From Bacillota bacterium (GTDB lineage: Bacteria; Bacillota_B; Desulfitobacteriia; Desulfitobacteriales; Desulfitobacteriaceae), in contig JAJYAS010000244.1 of the NCBI GenBank assembly GCA_021779415.1, positions 1 to 5,948 of the forward strand: 5,948 nt of DNA, given 5' to 3'. Within the stretch, counting starts at the first letter, position 1. The number at the start of each line of letters is the position of its first letter. Below, piece by piece: positions 5,931-5,948 of this stretch. Below the pieces are notes generated by a model. The model searched no databases, was not told the DNA's origin, and saw nothing but the letters and a program-made list of their open reading frames with translations. Made by a program: the position numbers and the translations under genes.

Positions 5931-5948
5931 ATTTTAGTGGTAAATCCT
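5931..5948 (+). pseudogene. Possible continuation of the disrupted IS110 transposase
   Basis: The 18 bases to the window end read ATT TTA GTG GTA AAT CCT (ILVVNP). In the family, DLR is followed within one or two residues by a hydrophobic (I/M)L(I/V) segment, so this could be the resumption of the interrupted gene after the IS256-type element. Six residues are too few to be sure. Confidence 0.25.

Larger units (their letters stand above)
1420..5948 (+). mobile_element. IS110-family insertion sequence, interrupted by a group II intron and an IS256-family element (partial)
   Basis: The outermost mobile element is recognised from its transposase: 5' exon at 1525-2317 and 3' exon fragment from about 4523. 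The left end is only estimated. Sequence changes from AT-rich host DNA to a more balanced composition around 1415-1430, and IS110 elements usually lack clear terminal inverted repeats and leave little or no target duplication. The leader between the left end and the transposase holds a strong hairpin (1448-1500). The right end is not in the window. The transposase reading frame is broken by a group II intron (about 2318-4522) and then by an IS256-type element (about 4587-5930), so the IS is unlikely to move by its own enzyme. Confidence 0.65.

Overview
The window holds two unlike parts. The left quarter (1-1405) is AT-rich chromosomal sequence on the minus strand with two genes for small exported proteins. 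The first in transcription order is a leucine-rich-repeat (LRR) protein. It is followed after a 30-nt gap by a second protein, also with an apparent signal sequence, that is still open at the window edge. A strong sigma-70-like promoter (TTGACG, 17-nt spacer, TAGAAT) sits in front of the LRR gene. Exported LRR proteins, low GC and a dense pile of mobile elements suggest a Gram-negative, host-associated bacterium, perhaps an intracellular symbiont of protists or arthropods. That is inference; nothing here fixes the taxon.

The rest of the window (about 1420-5948, plus strand) is a nest of three mobile elements. The outer layer is an IS110-family insertion sequence. Its DEDD transposase gene starts at 1525 and reads normally up to the conserved ...PRQYST motif, where homology stops abruptly near 2317. 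The next conserved piece of the same protein (GKPIYGRISKRGNTDLK) resumes at about 4523, 2.2 kb downstream. Between them lies a group II intron with structured 5' RNA (domains I-III), a reverse transcriptase/maturase gene (2902-4440), a near-canonical 34-nt domain V with GAAA tetraloop (4448-4481), and a domain VI hairpin with a candidate branch-point A (4516). Precise splicing would rejoin codon 265 as G|GA and restore YST-GGKP.

The restored transposase would still be broken. About 17 codons into the 3' exon an IS256-family element (about 4587-5930) is inserted, with an intact 407-aa DDE transposase and imperfect terminal inverted repeats. The last 18 bases may be the next piece of the IS110 gene.

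Other points: a strong 53-nt hairpin lies just upstream of the IS110 transposase start, where IS110-group elements encode their bridge RNA. The intron-encoded protein lacks the HNH endonuclease found at the C-terminus of many relatives. The IS256 left end carries about 11 extra bases relative to its right end, and no convincing target-site duplication is visible. No tRNA, rRNA or CRISPR array was seen.
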